64,000 bases of DNA from NCBI RefSeq assembly GCF_003049685.1, contig NZ_PYSY02000010.1, positions 62,001 through 126,000 on the forward strand. The letters are read 5' to 3'. The notes below the pieces were generated by a model, which did not search any database, was not told the DNA's origin, and was given only the letters and a program-made list of their open reading frames with translations. The position numbers and the translations under genes were made by a program. This document shows positions 27,885-36,338 of the stretch, in pieces. Positions within the stretch are counted from its first letter, which is position 1; each line of letters starts with the position of its first letter. Origin of the DNA: Brucella pituitosa. GTDB taxonomy: Bacteria; Pseudomonadota; Alphaproteobacteria; Rhizobiales; Rhizobiaceae.

Positions 27885-28277
27885 ATGGTTCATTCAAAGC
27901 TTGGCACGCCGCATTTGTATCGCGGCAAGAATATACTAATTTTTGAGGATAGCTTCCTTCTGACCGAGGACGCAAAAACCAAGCTTGTGGAGCTGGGAGC
28001 CTCAATTCTCGGACCCGTCAGCACCCCGGAAACCAGCCTCACTCTGCTGGCAGGCGAAACGGTCGATGCGGTCATACTGGATGTTGCAATCGAACCCGAA
28101 GCGGTTCTGCCGGTGATAGCGGCGCTGGAAACCTATCGCATTCCCTTCATCTTCGCGCTCGCGGCCCATCCAGGTCTCGATGGGCAGCGCTTCGCAGGTT
28201 TTGTGCTCAGTGCCATGGATGACGATCTTGCGACGATCGCCACCGCATTGTTCGGTCAATCCGACCTGGTTCACTGA
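27885..28277 (+). CDS. Stand-alone response-regulator receiver protein
   Basis: 130 residues with a receiver-like fold: NILIFEDSFLLTED (acidic pocket), VDAVILDVAIEP (phospho-Asp) and a degenerate region where T/S and K should be (PFIFALAAHPG). No output domain. It may be a phosphate sink or a partner of the HWE kinase. The ribosome site is weak. It follows the ECF gene by 74 bases. Confidence 0.7.
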   Translation: MVHSKLGTPHLYRGKNILIFEDSFLLTEDAKTKLVELGASILGPVSTPETSLTLLAGETVDAVILDVAIEPEAVLPVIAALETYRIPFIFALAAHPGLDGQRFAGFVLSAMDDDLATIATALFGQSDLVH

Positions 28278-28520
28278 CCCATGCGATCAGTCAGGGTGCA
28301 AGCATGCATTGCTACATGGCATCTTTGAACCTGCGACTTGCTTCAGCACTTGTCTTTCTTTTCTAACAACCCCACCACCATACTACGGCGCACGGACCAG
28401 TTTGTCTGCTATCGTACAGAAAAACCACGCCGGATCAGGGTGTTACAGATTGTTCCCCGTCAAACAGAATCGAGGGGGCAATGCCGTGCGGAGCGCGTTC
28501 CATGCCCAAAAGTAGGATAC

Positions 28521-29231
28521 ATGGACGGCGTCAGACAATTGCAGAACCGACTACTCAACAGCCTGCCCCCCGACATATTTTGCGAGATTTTTACGTCCCT
28601 TGAGCCAGTGACCCTGGAGCGCGGCCAGGTCATCGTCGCAGCAGACCAACCGATCGATTATCTCTATTTTCTTTGTAGTGGCATCGGCTCTGTCGTTACA
28701 GTGTCCGCAAGCGGACAACTTGCTGAAGCCGGCATGGTCGGTCGCGAAGGGTTTGGCCCAACCTCGCTTGCAGTCGGGGCTTACAAAAGCATCCATCAGA
28801 TTGTGATGCAGGTTGGAGGACACGGCCACCGGATCGATGCGCGCGCCGCTCGCAGCCACATTAAACGCCATAGCCTGTTTGCCAATCTGCTGGCCCGCTA
28901 CCTTCAGAGTTTTTCCTCGCAGGTCTCCTATACCGTCTGGGCCAATGTCAATTTGAACATTCATGAGCGCCTTGCCCGCTGGCTTTTGATGAGCCACGAC
29001 CGCACTGACGGTGACGAGATTATCCTCACCCATGATTTTATCGCCCTGATGCTCGGCGTCAGGCGACCCAGCATCACCACCAGCCTGCATATGCTTGAGG
29101 GAAAGAAACTGGTTCGCTCCGAGCGGGGACGGATCACCATTCGTGACAGAAAAGGATTGGAGGAATTTGCCGGTGAAGCCTATGGCAAGCCGGAGGAGGA
29201 ATATCATGAACTCTTCGGCACAAAGCTCTGA
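28521..29231 (+). CDS. Crp/Fnr family transcription regulator
   Basis: 236 residues. Cyclic-nucleotide-binding-like domain (about 20-130: ERGQVIVAADQPIDYLYFL) and a winged-helix HTH (about 160-225: LTHDFIALMLGVRRPSITTSL). There are no Cys clusters for an Fe-S centre. The ATG at 28521 was chosen as the first start giving a normal family length; the ribosome site is poor (GTAGGATAC). A paralogue is at 29575-30315 on the opposite strand. A TATCGTACAG motif lies about 105 bases upstream. Confidence 0.85.
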   Translation: MDGVRQLQNRLLNSLPPDIFCEIFTSLEPVTLERGQVIVAADQPIDYLYFLCSGIGSVVTVSASGQLAEAGMVGREGFGPTSLAVGAYKSIHQIVMQVGGHGHRIDARAARSHIKRHSLFANLLARYLQSFSSQVSYTVWANVNLNIHERLARWLLMSHDRTDGDEIILTHDFIALMLGVRRPSITTSLHMLEGKKLVRSERGRITIRDRKGLEEFAGEAYGKPEEEYHELFGTKL

Positions 29232-29574
29232 CACCCCAAACAAAGCTTTTCCGTTTCGGCGGCGCAAAAACAAACGGAACCGGAAACAGATTCCGCTTGT
29301 GCAAGCCTTGGTTGCTCCAAAAGAGAAGTGACATCGTTTCCTCGGGGCTCCGCCGAACCTACGGGGTTGCCTGAGGAACGCGGTTTGTCTCCGCCCAGGC
29401 CAGCCTGACGGCTGGAAAAACGCACAGCCCTTCATCGGCGTCATTTCCGTCCACGCAGAGCGGAAACCGAGAAATCTTACGCGGGCAATCCTTGGTGTGC
29501 TTTCGCAGCTCCATGCCTTATTATCGGCCGTTACCTGCGAAGAACAACCCATCCCGCGTGGATCGGCCGCGTGC

Positions 29575-30315
29575 TTATGCGGGCTGGACGCTGGCTTTCG
29601 TATTCAGATCCTGCATTAACCGGCGATATTCCTGTTCCGCCCAACCATAGGCTCCGCCGGCATAGGCCTCGAGTGCTTTGCGGTCCCGGATCACGATATT
29701 GTGGCGCAAGGAGCGGATCAGTCCCAGACCCTCAAGCACATGAAGCGAAGTCGTGACGCTTGGCCGGCGCACGGCAAGCATGATGGAGAGAAACTCATGG
29801 GTTAATGCGATTTCCGAACCTGAAATGCGGTCATCACACATCAACAACCAGCGCGCGAGGCGCTGATTGATCTCGTGGACGGCGTTGGTCACCGCTGTCG
29901 AAGCAAGCTGCACTGAAAAGGCTTCGATCGCCCGGATCATCACCCGGGAAAAGCTGCGGCTCGTCTCCATGCGTTCACGAAAACGATCATAGGCAACCGC
30001 GTAGCCCTGTCCCGCCACCTGCATGGTGACATCATAGGAGCTGGTCTCAACACCGGCCACCGCTGAAGTCGGGACATATCCATCAAATCCAAACAGCCCG
30101 GCTTCCGCCCGGTGCCCTTCGCGCGTGGTGACGATTACCGAGCCAATTCCAGCCGTCAGGAAATAGACGCTCTCTATTTGCTTGCCAGCCTGCGCCAATA
30201 TGTGCCCGCGCGGAAGTTCGAGAAAACGCGCATGACCGGCAATCGCGTCGTAATCAGCTTGCGAAATGAGCGAGAGAAGCCGGTTTTCCATATTCTGCAG
30301 CTGCGGGAATGTCAT
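29575..30315 (-). CDS. Crp/Fnr family transcription regulator, paralogue
   Basis: 246 residues starting MTFPQLQNMENRLLSLI. cNMP-type domain (LPRGHILAQAGKQIESVYFL) and HTH (LTHEFLSIMLAVRRPSVTTSL). The start at 30315 follows CGAGG nine bases upstream. It lies 35 bases downstream of an EcfG-type box, so this regulator is probably itself stress-induced. The 343 bases before its stop (29232-29574) contain no supported gene. Confidence 0.87.
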   Translation of the reverse strand: MTFPQLQNMENRLLSLISQADYDAIAGHARFLELPRGHILAQAGKQIESVYFLTAGIGSVIVTTREGHRAEAGLFGFDGYVPTSAVAGVETSSYDVTMQVAGQGYAVAYDRFRERMETSRSFSRVMIRAIEAFSVQLASTAVTNAVHEINQRLARWLLMCDDRISGSEIALTHEFLSIMLAVRRPSVTTSLHVLEGLGLIRSLRHNIVIRDRKALEAYAGGAYGWAEQEYRRLMQDLNTKASVQPA

Positions 30316-30349
30316 TTCAATTTGCCTCGTTTTGCCGCCCTCAACGCAA

Positions 30350-30374
30350 AACAAGCCAGGCAGGCTTTTGTTCC
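30350..30374 (-). promoter_or_regulatory. EcfG/RpoE2-type promoter box
   Basis: Minus-strand GGAAC-N17-GTT ending 35 bases before the Crp/Fnr start at 30315. Confidence 0.7.
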
Positions 30375-30510
30375 GCCTGGCAACCTTATCGCTTAGAGCG
30401 GTTAATGAGGGCCTTTGTACGCTATCGGACGAAAAAAGACCGCGTTGCTTTATCCGTTATGCTTGATTTCTGTCCACCAACGGGTGGCGGATAACAGCGA
30501 GGAGTTTGCC

Positions 30511-30786
30511 GTGCCCCTTTTTAACGAAGCGAGCCGAATATACGCACCCGATGAAATCGATTTCATGCGAAACTGCGTGGCTCTTGCTTCCCTCAAACTA
30601 TCCGGTCCGCAACTCGATGAAGCCGTTCTGGCCGAGCGGGTGTTGCGGCTTTACGAAAGTGGCCTGCGGGATTCATCCGCTATCTGCGATCTGGCGATCC
30701 GCCTGATCAGTCCAGCGCAACAGCCTCAGGACGTTTTCGCCGCCAATGGCAATGCTTCGCAGGAAAAAGACAGGATCCCCGAATAA
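30511..30786 (+). CDS. Hypothetical protein, paralogue of 7218-7505
   Basis: 91 residues from a GTG at 30511 after AGCGAGGAG. The N-terminus (V)PLFNEASRIYAPDEIDFMRN and the later LYESGLRDSSAICDLAIRLI mirror the product of 7218-7505. It stops seven bases from the convergent ECF gene. Function unknown. Confidence 0.65.
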   Translation: MPLFNEASRIYAPDEIDFMRNCVALASLKLSGPQLDEAVLAERVLRLYESGLRDSSAICDLAIRLISPAQQPQDVFAANGNASQEKDRIPE

Positions 30787-30793
30787 ACACCCG

Positions 30794-31279
30794 TTACGAG
30801 GCTGAATTCAGATCCAACTCCAATTGCATTCGAGCGCGACACAGCCTGCTTTTTATCGTGCCAATAGTACAGCCGCTTTGGGTGGCGGCATGTTGATAGC
30901 TCAGACCATTGAAGACAACCATGTCGATGACGTTGCGGTGGCTCTCCGAGAGTTTGGTGTAAGCGCGCCCAACGTCCTGGAGTTCAATCGCCATTTCCTG
31001 CGGCGCGTTGATGACCGGACCCCGTTCATCGCCCAAAGCTGTCTCCCGACGCCCGCGTTTGAACCGGCTGCAAAAGCTATTTTTCATGATCGTGAACAAC
31101 CAGGATTTCAGCGAGCCGTAGGGCTGGTATTTTTCCCGGTTTTTCAGAGCCTTGACCAAAGTCTCCTGAACAAGATCTTCTGCATCGGCAGATTGGCGGC
31201 ATAAGGACCGCGCGAACTGTGTCAGTGCCGGTAGCAGCTGCATCAACTCATCTTCGAAATTTGGCTGCGATAACATCAT
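30794..31279 (-). CDS. ECF sigma factor, EcfG-like, second copy
   Basis: 161 residues. Sigma-2: FARSLCRQSADAEDLVQETL and YGSLKSWLFTIMKNSF; sigma-4: LSESHRNVIDMVVFNGLSY and ATQSGCTIGTIKSRLCRAR. It is clearly related to the factor at 27292 but not a recent duplicate. A GGAAC-N17-CTT sequence upstream could give autoregulation. Confidence 0.88.
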   Translation of the reverse strand: MMLSQPNFEDELMQLLPALTQFARSLCRQSADAEDLVQETLVKALKNREKYQPYGSLKSWLFTIMKNSFCSRFKRGRRETALGDERGPVINAPQEMAIELQDVGRAYTKLSESHRNVIDMVVFNGLSYQHAATQSGCTIGTIKSRLCRARMQLELDLNSAS

Positions 31280-31304
31280 CTCTCTCCTGTCCCGCCTTTG
31301 ATTT

Positions 31305-31329
31305 AAGGCCCGACTGGGGCTTTGGTTCC
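31305..31329 (-). promoter_or_regulatory. Possible weak EcfG-type box upstream of ECF gene
   Basis: Minus-strand GGAAC-N17-CTT (also N18-TT). The -10 differs by one base from the set. It lies 26 bases before the start at 31279. Confidence 0.4.
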
Positions 31330-31345
31330 GAGAGACAGTCCAACC

Positions 31346-31359
31346 GTACGATATCGTAC
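31346..31359. promoter_or_regulatory. 14-bp palindrome, candidate operator
   Basis: Perfect palindrome GTACGATATCGTAC between the divergent ECF and isochorismatase-type genes. A matching half, TATCGTACAG, occurs at 28410-28419 upstream of the Crp/Fnr gene. Confidence 0.4.
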
Positions 31360-31546
31360 AGGGAATATCTCAGCCGCAGTTGCGCTGTGGCTGTTGGGTT
31401 CACGACCCGGAACGGCTGCAGGCCGTGAAAAGCGGGAACGAAAACAGAATGGCGGAGTTTGGTGGGTAAACCGGCAACCAACTCAGAGCGAATTTGGCGG
31501 ATGATTGGAGCCGGCCGCACAATTGAGAAGAAAGCGCGAGATCAAA

Positions 31547-32155
31547 ATGCTGCCTGAAACCGGGATCACCAAAGGGAACCTCCGTGCTGGGAGCATACAT
31601 CTTTGCGTCGACATGCAAAAATTGTTCGGCCCCGGAGCGCCGTGGCACGTGCCCTGGGCGGAGGCGGTTCTTCCCAACATTGTCAGTCTTTGCGGGATCT
31701 GCGGCGAGCGGACTGTCTTCACGCGCTTTATTCCGCCGCACTCTCCAGACGACGCCGTCGGCGCCTGGAAACGCTATTACCGCAAATGGCAGAGCGTGAC
31801 GCTCGAATTTCTGGACCGTGATCTGCTCAATCTTGTTGATCCCTTACAACGCTTTGTCCCGCCGGCCACTCTTCTGGACAAGGGCGTCTATTCTCCCTGG
31901 ACGCAAGGTCTGCTCCAGAAATTCCTCTATAAAAAACGTGTCCACACCTTGATCGTCAGTGGTGCGGAAACCGATCTCTGCGTGCTTGCGACCCTTCTTG
32001 GAGCCGTAGATCGCGGCTATCGCGTCATTCTTGTGACGGATGCGGTCTGCAGTAGCTCCGATCCAAGTCATGACGCAATCCTCGCACTCTGCCATCATAG
32101 GCTGGCAGAACAATTGGAGCTTGCGACAACGCAGGAGCTGATCGATGCATGGTAG
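31547..32155 (+). CDS. Isochorismatase-family cysteine hydrolase
   Basis: 202 residues from ATG 31547 (GCGAGATC upstream). The catalytic triad of the family is visible: D22 in HLCVDMQKLFG, K112 in LLDKGVYSPW and C145 in SGAETDLCVLATLLGAVDRGY (shown in part). It hydrolyses amide or vinyl-ether bonds; the substrate is unknown (isochorismate, nicotinamide or N-carbamoyl compounds are possible). No siderophore genes are near, so siderophore synthesis is unlikely. Some 245 bases after it (32156-32402) hold no supported gene. Confidence 0.85.
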   Translation: MLPETGITKGNLRAGSIHLCVDMQKLFGPGAPWHVPWAEAVLPNIVSLCGICGERTVFTRFIPPHSPDDAVGAWKRYYRKWQSVTLEFLDRDLLNLVDPLQRFVPPATLLDKGVYSPWTQGLLQKFLYKKRVHTLIVSGAETDLCVLATLLGAVDRGYRVILVTDAVCSSSDPSHDAILALCHHRLAEQLELATTQELIDAW

Positions 32156-32402
32156 CAACCACCAAGAAAAGGATCACGGCCCCTGCAATGGTGTCCGTGT
32201 CTGTCATCAGCCGGGGCGCCCACAAGCTTTTGCTCACCTCCTGTGAAGAAGTGGAGCTGGCGCCGGCAGGCGTTGGTCAAAGCTTTTCCCCGATATGGCT
32301 ATCGCTTATCGTAACCGCTCATGCATGAAACGGCACCGCAGCTCCGGCCGGCGCAGCGCGACGTTCACGAGAGCCGCGATAAAAGCGATTTCGCATGAGC
32401 GA

Positions 32403-32865
32403 CTACAGCGCAAGTTTTTCTGGATTGAAAGGGGGCGGGGGTGCCTCCTCTGGCATCGGAACCTCGGGTGCTGGATCGGGACGATCAGGAATATCAGGTC
32501 CCAGCGGTTCGGGTAGACTGTCTGGCTGCTGCTCGGGGACGGTAGCCGGAGGGATTTCCCGGGATTTCCGGCGAATGCTCCGGCACCGGAACATCAGGCG
32601 TCGGCTCGGGCCGGTCAGGAATGTCAGGTCCCAGCGGTTCGGGTAGACTATCTGGCTGCTGCTCGGGCACGGTAGCCGGAGGAATGTCCGGGATTTCTGG
32701 CGACTGTCCGGGCTGCGGTAAATTGGACGGATTGCTATTGTCCTGCGGAAGCGGTTGTGTCGTTATGGTTTTCTCCTCAAAGCTCTCAAAACGCCAACCC
32801 TTTGCCGGTTGCTTTGTTCCAAAGCGAAATTTCCACAGCGTCACCCATTCTGGCGGTTCGATCAA
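32403..32865 (-). pseudogene. Proline-rich repeat protein, frameshifted
   Basis: About 150 codons. A Trp/Phe-rich start (WVTLWKFRFGTKQPAKGWRF) leads into two copies of a 43-residue Pro-rich repeat containing PPATVPEQQPDSLPEPLGPD. The copies are 130 bases apart instead of 129, so one extra base (GGG for GG near 32563) breaks the frame in the second copy. Its TTG start overlaps the DUF6766 stop. Similar in style to 9000-9263. Function unknown. Confidence 0.6.
32482..32711. repeat. Two tandem copies of a ~129-bp coding repeat
   Basis: Copies start at 32482 and 32612 and agree at most positions, for example GGTCCCAGCGGTTCGGGTAG in both. The one-base length difference explains the frameshift. Confidence 0.8.
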
Positions 32866-33503
32866 TCACCGGTTTGCTGATTGCTGGCCTGCACTGGCTT
32901 GGATTCGGGCGAACTCTTCTGACGCAAATAAATCGATAAGAGAACCAGCGCGGCCGTCGACATAAATTCAGACTGCCAGTTTTGGAACGATTCAAACCAT
33001 AGGCCCGAATCCAGCAAGTAAGGCCAGAATGCCGCCAGAGCTGCGCCATGCTGTGCCGCTTCTTCACGCGCTGCGCGAAAACTAGCAATTACGTGGAAAA
33101 CAAAACTGATAGCAAACAATGCAAGGAGAGCAATGCCCAGCGAATGGGCGTAGAGAAACTCTATAGCAGGGTAGAATCGGCTGGCTGCGGGCGATGACCT
33201 TTGCGATGAGGGCGCCCGATCCTGATCGGGATCTCTTGACTCCGCTGAACCACGCTGAAACAGCATCGCGGTCAGGACGACATAGACCCCCATCTGCAGA
33301 AATTCACTCTCCCAGTTTTCAAACAGAGCAGAAAGAAATTCCCCGCTCTTAAGATACTCGAACAGCCCAAGCGGTGCCCGGTGATGACGCATGAGCGTTT
33401 CGTTTACATGGGAAAGTCCTGCAACAACCATACCCACCAGCGACAGAAGAAACAGCGCGATAAGAGCGATCGTTAGCCCATTATCTTTGAGAAAGCGGCG
33501 CAT
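32862..33503 (-). CDS. DUF6766 membrane protein with internal duplication
   Basis: 213 residues from MRRFLKDNGLTIALIALFLL. Two similar halves, each with TM helices and an (F)ENWESEFLQ / QNWQSEFMST motif followed by another helix (VYVVLTAMLFQRG / AALVLLSIYLRQK). This matches DUF6766. The frame is open to 33692, but the N-terminal 63 residues look non-native and the family starts near MRRFL. An EcfG-type box lies at 33719-33743. The 200-base leader also contains a short frame starting MIAKNEQENK after GGAGGAAGTGACCG. Confidence 0.65.
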   Translation of the reverse strand: MRRFLKDNGLTIALIALFLLSLVGMVVAGLSHVNETLMRHHRAPLGLFEYLKSGEFLSALFENWESEFLQMGVYVVLTAMLFQRGSAESRDPDQDRAPSSQRSSPAASRFYPAIEFLYAHSLGIALLALFAISFVFHVIASFRAAREEAAQHGAALAAFWPYLLDSGLWFESFQNWQSEFMSTAALVLLSIYLRQKSSPESKPVQASNQQTGD

Positions 33504-33718
33504 CGGCTGCAGCCGCTTACTGTCGTTGCGGCTCTTCAGACATTGAGCCTGCGCCAGATTTTCTTCTGTCGGGATTTGGTCTCCGCCATCTGCTCGAACG
33601 GCGCCTGGCCCTATTTGGTCCCTCGGCCCAGCGAGACCGTCAGCAATGGATGACGGCAAGTTCGATCTTGTTCTCCTGTTCATTTTTTGCAATCATCGGT
33701 CACTTCCTCCGCATCCCG

Positions 33719-33743
33719 AACTCGCCGGGTCGAAGCTTGTTCC
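33719..33743 (-). promoter_or_regulatory. EcfG/RpoE2-type promoter box
   Basis: Minus-strand GGAAC-N17-GTT, upstream of the DUF6766 and proline-rich genes. Confidence 0.7.
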
Positions 33744-33812
33744 AGATGTTTCGCTGATGGCCTTCCGCTCCCCTTCTTTGCCCCTCGGCCAATCTATCGA
33801 GAGGTGGCTTCA

Positions 33813-34336
33813 TCAACAGCGACCGAATGGGTGACGGGGGGAAAGGCCGGTAATTTGCACGAAGGGGCCCTTGAGATAGGCCTGCAAAGTTGTAAGTTGG
33901 CTCGCAGATCTGCCTGAATCCCTCAGAAAGTGCTGGATGAGCGCGTCTGATCCTTTCTCGAACCGACCTGGTGCGATTTCTGCAGTGGGGAAGCTCAGGG
34001 AAAAAAATGCTGGGAGAGTTCTGTCCGGATGCGTCTCTCTTCCTGCGTGTCGGCGTCGAATTCCTGAAACGCAACGCGGTCCATCAACCCGGCTTCGAGC
34101 AATGCAAGACGCAGTTTAAAGCAATAGGGACAGCCCGCTTTCAGATAGATGACCGGCTTGAATCCGCAAGCTCCCGGGTGCGGAACATCACTCTGCCCGG
34201 ACGAATCCTGAAGCGAAGGCGGCGGATGTTGCACTGCCAAAGCCCCAGTGGCACCGCCGGTTTCTTCGTCGGCTTTAGGAAGTGTCGTTGCCCTGTCGGA
34301 TGTCCTTTTACTATTCTGGCTTGCCGGGTTCTTCAT
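33813..34336 (-). pseudogene. Glutaredoxin-like protein, frameshifted
   Basis: A polar N-terminal extension, then KPVIYLKAGCPYCFKLRLAL, a glutaredoxin fold with CPYC active site, and ERRIRTELSQHFF. The run A7 at 34001-34007 (plus strand) is one base short. With eight the protein continues SFPTAEIAPGRFEKGSD and stops at 33813, about 175 residues in all. As given it stops at 33995. GACAGGAG precedes the ATG. Likely a thiol redox protein of the stress regulon. Confidence 0.65.
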
Positions 34337-34366
34337 CCTCTCATACTCCTGTCATTGGAAACACCC

Positions 34367-34391
34367 AACAGGAAAGCGAAGACACTGTTCC
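34367..34391 (-). promoter_or_regulatory. EcfG/RpoE2-type promoter box
   Basis: Minus-strand GGAAC-N17-GTT ending 31 bases before the glutaredoxin-like start. Confidence 0.7.
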
Positions 34392-34509
34392 CTCAATTTT
34401 GAGAACCACCGACATTTTTGAATCCTTCGTGCATGGCGACCCGCCAACCCCATGGAGGAGAGCGGACAGTCACTCAGCAAAGCCTCGCTGCGACGAAACC
34501 CTCAACAAT

Positions 34510-34926
34510 TCAAGGTTCAATATAGCTTACCACGCGCAGCTTCGGCGCGCGATTGCGCGGATCGTTCGAGAAAAACAGTGCGCCCGAGGTTCGAGCTTGT
34601 GATGCCACATAATCGAAGATTGCGGTCGCCTGTTCCGCGCCCCCTTGCGGTTCGTCAATGGTTCCCACAACACGAACCTGGGCGGCGCTTGATCGCGACG
34701 AGTTGAAAATTGCAAAAGCGACCCGATACCCATTTTCGACCGCAGTATAGCCGGTCATTTCGACACGGAAATCGGCTTTGTCTGGCTGATATTGATAACT
34801 ATGATACCCCAACCAGCAAAGCAGCGAGGCGATAAGCAAAGCGGATAGGCCACCCGCGAGCCACTCGCTCCAATGGACTTCAACGGTCGCTGCTTCATTG
34901 TTCTTCCTGTTAATTTGCTTGTTCAT
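34510..34926 (-). CDS. TIGR02588 family protein
   Basis: 138 residues: short cytoplasmic N-terminus, one TM segment (WLAGGLSALLIASLLCWLGY) and an Ig-like extracytoplasmic domain with YRVAFAIFNSSRSSAAQVRV. It matches TIGR02588, which is nearly always paired with TIGR02587, as here. The two genes are nine bases apart. Function unknown. Confidence 0.8.
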   Translation of the reverse strand: MNKQINRKNNEAATVEVHWSEWLAGGLSALLIASLLCWLGYHSYQYQPDKADFRVEMTGYTAVENGYRVAFAIFNSSRSSAAQVRVVGTIDEPQGGAEQATAIFDYVASQARTSGALFFSNDPRNRAPKLRVVSYIEP

Positions 34927-34935
34927 GTTGCTGCC

Positions 34936-35790
34936 TCACAAAACCAGGCGGGCGGATGCCGCCCCAATCGCCGTGGGAAACGACAGCACAATAATCGTTG
35001 TGACCATCTGGGCGAATGAGGTGTCATCCAGCCGTTCAAATGTCCACAATGTGTATGCACTGGTCGCAAATGCCAGCACATAGCCCGGCAGCGTGAACCG
35101 GACCAAAGAGCTCCACCACGGCGCGCCTTCCTGCACCCGATGCCCGCCTTTGAAATGAACGCTATAGACAAAGCCATGCATGATGATGATCGACACAAGC
35201 AGGATCAGCACGGCCTGGCCAGGCACAATCTTGTAGGCAATCAGGATCATTTCTTCGGTGGGGGCCACATTCAACCCCAGAAAAAGTGCTCCAACGATCA
35301 TCATGAACAACTCATTGAAATAGCCGCTCTCTCCATCATATTCTCCATCTTCTTCGTCAGCCTCTTCCGACCGCATGCCGAGTTGGCTGCGTCCCAGCAA
35401 GGCGCCGATACTGGCTGGAACAGCTTGCAGGGCAATCATCGCTATCATGTGGTCCAGCGGCAATTCACGGCTCAACAGGCCAAACAGCCAAAGGATCGTG
35501 CCGCTCAACACAATACCAAGAGAGAAGGCGATCGCCGCGTCACGCAGCGTCTGTGACCAGGTCGACATGCGCTCAAACCCAATACGGTAAGCAAGCCCGA
35601 TCAGCAACGGAATGTTCAACAGGCAAAGCAACAGCAACCGCATCGGGTTGGCGTAAAGACCAAGCTCCCACATTTCCATCGTCATCAGCATCGGCAGCGC
35701 AAATAACAGTGCACCCCCTAAGCCGCGCGCAAGGCCTGTAAAAAAGTCAGGGTGGATATTGGCAGAAGGAATTGTTGACGTGGAACGCAC
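34936..35790 (-). CDS. TIGR02587 family membrane protein
   Basis: About 284 residues with seven or more membrane helices (GGALLFALPMLMTMEMWELG, LLLLCLLNIPLLIGLAYRI and others) and an acidic loop. Member of TIGR02587. The frame is open to an ATG at 35835, but that ATG overlaps the upstream promoter -10. The GTG at 35790 (MRSTSTIPSANIHPDF) preceded by ATGAGG is therefore the better start. It forms a two-gene stress operon with TIGR02588. Confidence 0.8.
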   Translation of the reverse strand: MRSTSTIPSANIHPDFFTGLARGLGGALLFALPMLMTMEMWELGLYANPMRLLLLCLLNIPLLIGLAYRIGFERMSTWSQTLRDAAIAFSLGIVLSGTILWLFGLLSRELPLDHMIAMIALQAVPASIGALLGRSQLGMRSEEADEEDGEYDGESGYFNELFMMIVGALFLGLNVAPTEEMILIAYKIVPGQAVLILLVSIIIMHGFVYSVHFKGGHRVQEGAPWWSSLVRFTLPGYVLAFATSAYTLWTFERLDDTSFAQMVTTIIVLSFPTAIGAASARLVL

Positions 35791-35826
35791 AATTAATACC
35801 TCATCATCGCGACCAGACAGATCTGA

Positions 35827-35851
35827 AACTTCCACGCCTGCAACATGTTCC
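35827..35851 (-). promoter_or_regulatory. EcfG/RpoE2-type promoter box
   Basis: Minus-strand GGAAC-N17-GTT. It overlaps the first possible ATG of TIGR02587 and so fixes a later start. Confidence 0.7.
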
Positions 35852-35911
35852 CAGTTGTTCCCTTCGCATGCCGCCCATCAGGAATTCTTGGGCTCTGTGG
35901 AAGTTTTTTTT

Positions 35912-35936
35912 GGAACTTAACCTCTGGGCGGGAGTT
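35912..35936 (+). promoter_or_regulatory. EcfG/RpoE2-type promoter box
   Basis: GGAAC at 35912-35916, 17 bases, GTT at 35934-35936; 36 bases before the gene at 35973. Divergent from the TIGR02587 box. Confidence 0.7.
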
Positions 35937-35972
35937 CGGTAGGTGTAGACATTACATCAGTGGAGAAAAACC

Positions 35973-36293
35973 ATGAAAATCAGCGTTTTAGCGCTTGCTG
36001 GCGCTTTCCTTGTCGCGCCGTCTTTTGCCTTTGCACAGGATAGTGGTGCCACTTCACCGGAAACCCCGGCAGTCTCGACCCCGGATAGCAAAAATCCAGA
36101 TGCACCGGTGAAGGGCGCCAATAGCTTCACCGAAGATCAGGCCAAGAGCCGCATTGAAGAAGCAGGTTACAAGGATGTCACCGCTTTGAAACTGCGGGAC
36201 GATGGTATCTGGGAAGCCTCGGCGATGAAGGGCACTGAAAAGATGGAAGTGCAGCTTGATTACCAGGGTAACGTCACCAAGAAGGCGATGTAA
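35973..36293 (+). CDS. Periplasmic PepSY-like stress protein
   Basis: 106 residues. Signal peptide MKISVLALAGAFLVAPSFAFA, a Ser/Pro linker and a small domain with QAKSRIEEAGYKDVTALKL and WEASAMKG resembling PepSY/BLUF-like periplasmic folds. AGTGGAGAAAAACC precedes the ATG. Probably co-transcribed with 36339. Confidence 0.7.
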   Translation: MKISVLALAGAFLVAPSFAFAQDSGATSPETPAVSTPDSKNPDAPVKGANSFTEDQAKSRIEEAGYKDVTALKLRDDGIWEASAMKGTEKMEVQLDYQGNVTKKAM

Positions 36294-36338
36294 CCCACCC
36301 CCCTCGTAATAACACCTTCATGAACCAGGGAGAAGAAT

